Below are positions 63,301-64,000 of a DNA stretch of 64,000 bases, piece by piece. The stretch comes from Pseudomonadales bacterium (GTDB taxonomy: Bacteria > Pseudomonadota > Gammaproteobacteria > Pseudomonadales > Ketobacteraceae), in the NCBI GenBank assembly GCA_020062665.1, contig JAGUVW010000061.1, positions 46,881 through 110,880 on the forward strand, in the 5' to 3' direction. Numbering within the stretch: position 1 is the stretch's first letter; every line of letters starts with the position of its first letter. A program made the position numbers and the translations under genes. Under the pieces are notes generated by a model, which did not search any database, had not been told where the DNA came from, and worked only from the letters and a program-made list of their open reading frames with translations.

Positions 63301-64000
63301 ATGCTGGATCAGCCAGAGCAACTGCTGGATGCGGTGCAGGTGGTGTCGCTGGACGAGCTTTACGGGTTGCTGCATCTGGATGTGGCGTCCTGCGAGTTGC
63401 AGCGCCTGTCACCCATGCAGCGCGACATGTATCTGGATACCTTGCTGGAACCGGCCACGCTCAAGAACAGTCTGGGCTACCACTTCATCACCAGCGGTGA
63501 TTTCGATCTGAACCTCTGGCAGCAGGCCTCGCAACTCCTGGTGGACACACAGCCGTTGTTGCGCGCATCGCTGCTGGCGGTGGATCTGCCCTATGTGGAT
63601 GTGGCGTATCTGAATATCGATCGGCAGCGCACCGTGCGCGTGCATTTCGAGGATCGCTCTGCCACGCCGATGAGCGATCAGCAAGCAGCGGATTTCGCCC
63701 AGAGCCTGATCTGGCAGCCGTACGACATTCATGGTGAGCTGCATCAATCCTTTGTGTTCAAACTGGATCGTGGCCGTCATCTGGTGGTGTTCCGCGCCAA
63801 TCACATCCTGCTGGATGGTGCCGGCATGGCCGTGCATCTGCACAATGTCATCGCCGCCGCGGAAAGCCTGCGCGCGCAACAGCACTATTTGTCGGCACCG
63901 GTGATCTACCCGGATTATGTGCAGGAAAACCTGCGTCGCACCGATACCCATGAAGTCATCGCCCACTGGCGTAACACCGGTCGCTCCGTCGAGGCGCTGG
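57334..64000 (+). CDS. Lipopeptide NRPS 3, partial: TubC docking-C-C*-A-PCP-C-C*...
   Basis: The ATG at 57334 overlaps the NRPS 2 stop by 4 bp (ATGA) with GAGGAAGG upstream. The frame is open to the right edge (2222 residues visible). Residues 1-52 look like a TubC N-terminal docking domain (MTVFELMSRLGAAGVKLWVE). C6 is LCL type (HHIVTDG, 208). A second condensation-fold domain C6* follows directly (APMQRDFFIDSL at 530, HHAIMDGG at 665). A6 (YTSGSTGRPKG near 1121, core GFDLTQKNLF) has pocket DLKNVGSDVK, which I cannot assign. PCP6 has VGGHSLLA (1503). C7 has HHIISDG (1700), and again a second domain C7* (LSPMQRDMYLDTL at 2022, NHILLDG at 2156) runs to the edge. Tandem C-C* in successive modules is unusual. 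C* might dock a tailoring enzyme, as interface domains do, or form another bond. Confidence 0.92.
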   Translation, partial: MTVFELMSRLGAAGVKLWVEEGQLKFKAPKGALTAELKDALVAKKSEVIEFLSGTRVGTSGDADRIPLADRSQPLHLSHAQNRLWFIEQLTPGNSTFHIPAPMLLNGILDQGAMERAFLQLLQRHEALRTVIREVEGEPRQIVQSIERFVIPVEDLTSLPTGERQQSLQEKVERETRAPFDLANGPMVRAKLFKLDDNQHALVVVIHHIVTDGWSMGIFVREMAALYAAERMGVNATLPPLPVQYGDFSEWQRNWLQGDVLDRQIAYWQQQLANAPVSLDLPFDRPRPAVVTRNGTTLPVSFDSTLTDDIKKLARKLDTTAYVILLAAYKILLGRWSRQRDICVGMPVAGRTRPEVEGLIGFFVNTLAIRTQQTGKPTFEQFVRQVREKVLGAQMHQDIPFEVLVEELNVPRNLSFAPVYQVSLSFTGAEGSADKVRLGGLEIAPLELELSGARAEMSLMLADHGQTIHGMIEYNTDLFDRATIEIFVQHLQRLLQAFTRHPESCIDTVALLNDSELKEALNLSEHCEAVLPLAPMQRDFFIDSLKSANTLRNTIGEAFELPFVVDVERWHHAIQKVADANPLQRVRLVESTKPWLDPFYQVVEHQQSVWFECLDWSAETLTPDALQTRLDQLILRPWNVLHSPLIRHYLVKQASGRSLYLMTAHHAIMDGGSRRFHREAVLQAYLTGAVPVVTPARIQDWILQRTRKTDNQAVLDFWRQALAEAEPLATRVADPGDAQVQTWTLSAADYQALEQFCGRHGVSAAGYLRALYALALDHCSHHNGPVVLIDAVAARQDVTFESNGCFFQFVPDVLQKVEPQQTIWDLVQANRAWRKSIGDAIYLSMMARQQFLNPNGIEFQFNARVGAIQESVHIDGRDIDVYHAQPDNAGTVKLMVNPHQGGAILRYSFRKQEFGGFDLLQRIAHVHNQILAGVDTLQQLDWLLPEEKAQQLAWQGKQDTGYGKETLLDLMAAQVDRRPDQVAVICGTRQQTYRELDSLSNRIAHWLQSRGVQRGQRVALCVGRSLELPALYLGVIKSGAAYVPMDAGYPADRIAFIAEDSQAPVLITEQCVLQRLRDANVQLPDSVECLLLDDLDSMLAGHSDQPLTAQPTPDDLLYYVYTSGSTGRPKGAGVYHRGERNLLQWYADLLQLAGQDRVLLISALGFDLTQKNLFIPFCTGATLVIPDFEDYDPERLADLIARQQVSVINCAPSAFYPIAELDQHGGYPFASLRHVVLGGEPIRLNTLKPWFDHPAVHCVLTNSYGPTECSDVVASYSLQSIDDPALSMPVGRPLANTQLYIVDQSGHLLPTGAVGELCIAGIGVGAGYWNRDDLNAQAFASNPYGEGRWYRTGDLVRYNPQGEIVYVGRKDFQVKLRGLRIEPGEVDSLLKQMDHVRDALTLVRDERLISYVLSHHTFDVAAAREALRGKLPDFMVPAALVVLDAWPLTPNGKIDRKALPQPDQGVLGPYVAPRNDSEQRIADIWCQVLKLPKVSVHANFFEVGGHSLLATQVVSRIRQAFGVELSVRTLFESPTIEKLTRAIGGAAAAGLIDTAPPLVALHPPNRDTLSFAQYRLWFVDQLNQGSSEYNLPSALRIRGALDVTVLDRVLGEIVRRHESLRTNFAEKDGVPQLIVRPPQEWHSPLVDLSAAQGSEQQRLITQWVDQDANVTFDLASDSLFTTRILKLATDDHIILLNMHHIISDGWSIGVLVQEIQALYFAFAAGQSSPLPPLPIQYSDFAVWQRQWLQGETLDKLREYWKSALRGAPDVLRLPTDKPRPKIQTFNGAHSPVQLGRALTEKVKHYCDQHDLTPFMVLMGAYQLLLSRYTQQQDICVGIPIAGRNRTEIENLIGFFINGLVIRTRLDGNPSVQDYFTQVKQVALGAYAHQDMPADVLLDTLKLERSADTSPGAQVGFALQNVAQTDLSAVLGNLSIEPVPREHKTAKYELSLILQENNGEIGGVAEYNTDLFFASTIERMMRQYCHVLEQMLDQPEQLLDAVQVVSLDELYGLLHLDVASCELQRLSPMQRDMYLDTLLEPATLKNSLGYHFITSGDFDLNLWQQASQLLVDTQPLLRASLLAVDLPYVDVAYLNIDRQRTVRVHFEDRSATPMSDQQAADFAQSLIWQPYDIHGELHQSFVFKLDRGRHLVVFRANHILLDGAGMAVHLHNVIAAAESLRAQQHYLSAPVIYPDYVQENLRRTDTHEVIAHWRNTGRSVEAL
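58910..60200 (+). other. C6*: second condensation-like domain of the first NRPS 3 module
   Basis: This segment begins at LPLAPMQRDFFIDSL, directly after the end of C6, and ends before the A6 N-terminus (LLDLMAAQVDRRPDQ). It has the full length of a C domain and keeps HHAIMDGG (first His codon at 59326). It has the floor-loop-like phrase SNGCFFQFVPDV where ordinary C domains have FVNTLPLR-type sequence. It contains no PCP between it and C6, so it cannot be a module of its own. Confidence 0.8.
63390..64000 (+). other. C7*: second condensation-like domain of the next NRPS 3 module, cut by the edge
   Basis: It begins at LQRLSPMQRDMYLDTL directly after C7 and shares with C6* the opening pattern PMQRD...D.L...TL.N..G..F. 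The motif at the HHxxxDG position is NHILLDG (Asn codon 63799-63801), so the first His is replaced; the second, catalytic His is kept. The C-terminal half is outside the window. Confidence 0.75.

Overview
The window looks like a chromosomal segment of a Gram-negative gammaproteobacterium. The evidence is an LPS-type envelope gene set (TolC-like factors, FadL, RND efflux, LolA-like protein), an olsB-olsA pair, etfB-etfA, a YdcH-family gene and a MaoC hydratase. Fatty-acid and long-chain-alcohol genes suggest a marine, hydrocarbon-associated lineage (Alcanivorax/Ketobacter/Marinobacter-like), but this is inference and no rRNA or tRNA is present to confirm it.

Layout. (1) 1-8979, minus strand: a compact operon of a one-module reducing type I PKS, an alpha-oxoamine synthase (AOS), a LolA-like periplasmic protein and an outer-membrane protein that runs off the left edge. 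The PKS has no thioesterase, so the AOS probably releases the chain by condensation with an amino acid, and the last two genes look like an export route. (2) 9795-17396, minus strand: an SDR oxidoreductase and a Cu/Ag-type efflux system (CusA, CusB, CusC) headed by a small secreted Cys-containing protein. msrA diverges from it across an 18-bp perfect palindrome. (3) 18259-28956: housekeeping and lipid genes, namely an M14-type peptidase, olsBA for ornithine lipids with a PHO-box-like site, a chalcone-isomerase-like secreted protein, etfBA, an outer-membrane barrel, a YdcH-like protein, a Tat-exported protein with a GMC oxidoreductase, a TatD nuclease, a small PHA-type protein and a MaoC hydratase. 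(4) 29030-35348, minus strand: a large glycine-rich lipoprotein, a FadL transporter and a TolC-family channel. (5) 35879 to the right edge, plus strand: a lipopeptide NRPS assembly line of three genes, the last one cut by the window.

The NRPS line reads FAAL-ACP-C-A-PCP-C-A-PCP / C-A-PCP-E-C-A-PCP-E-C-A-PCP / TubC docking-C-C*-A-PCP-C-C*... The adenylation codes I read by hand give Ala (or Gly), Thr, Val-like (D), Ile/Val-like (D), Ile, then one unassigned residue. C-domain types agree with where the E domains sit. The most unusual features are a second condensation-like domain (C*) in tandem after the ordinary C domain in both modules of the third NRPS, and an E domain whose HHxxxDG motif ends in Val. 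No thioesterase, MbtH protein, phosphopantetheinyl transferase or regulator of this cluster is inside the window. No CRISPR array, transposase, integrase, tRNA or rRNA was seen.
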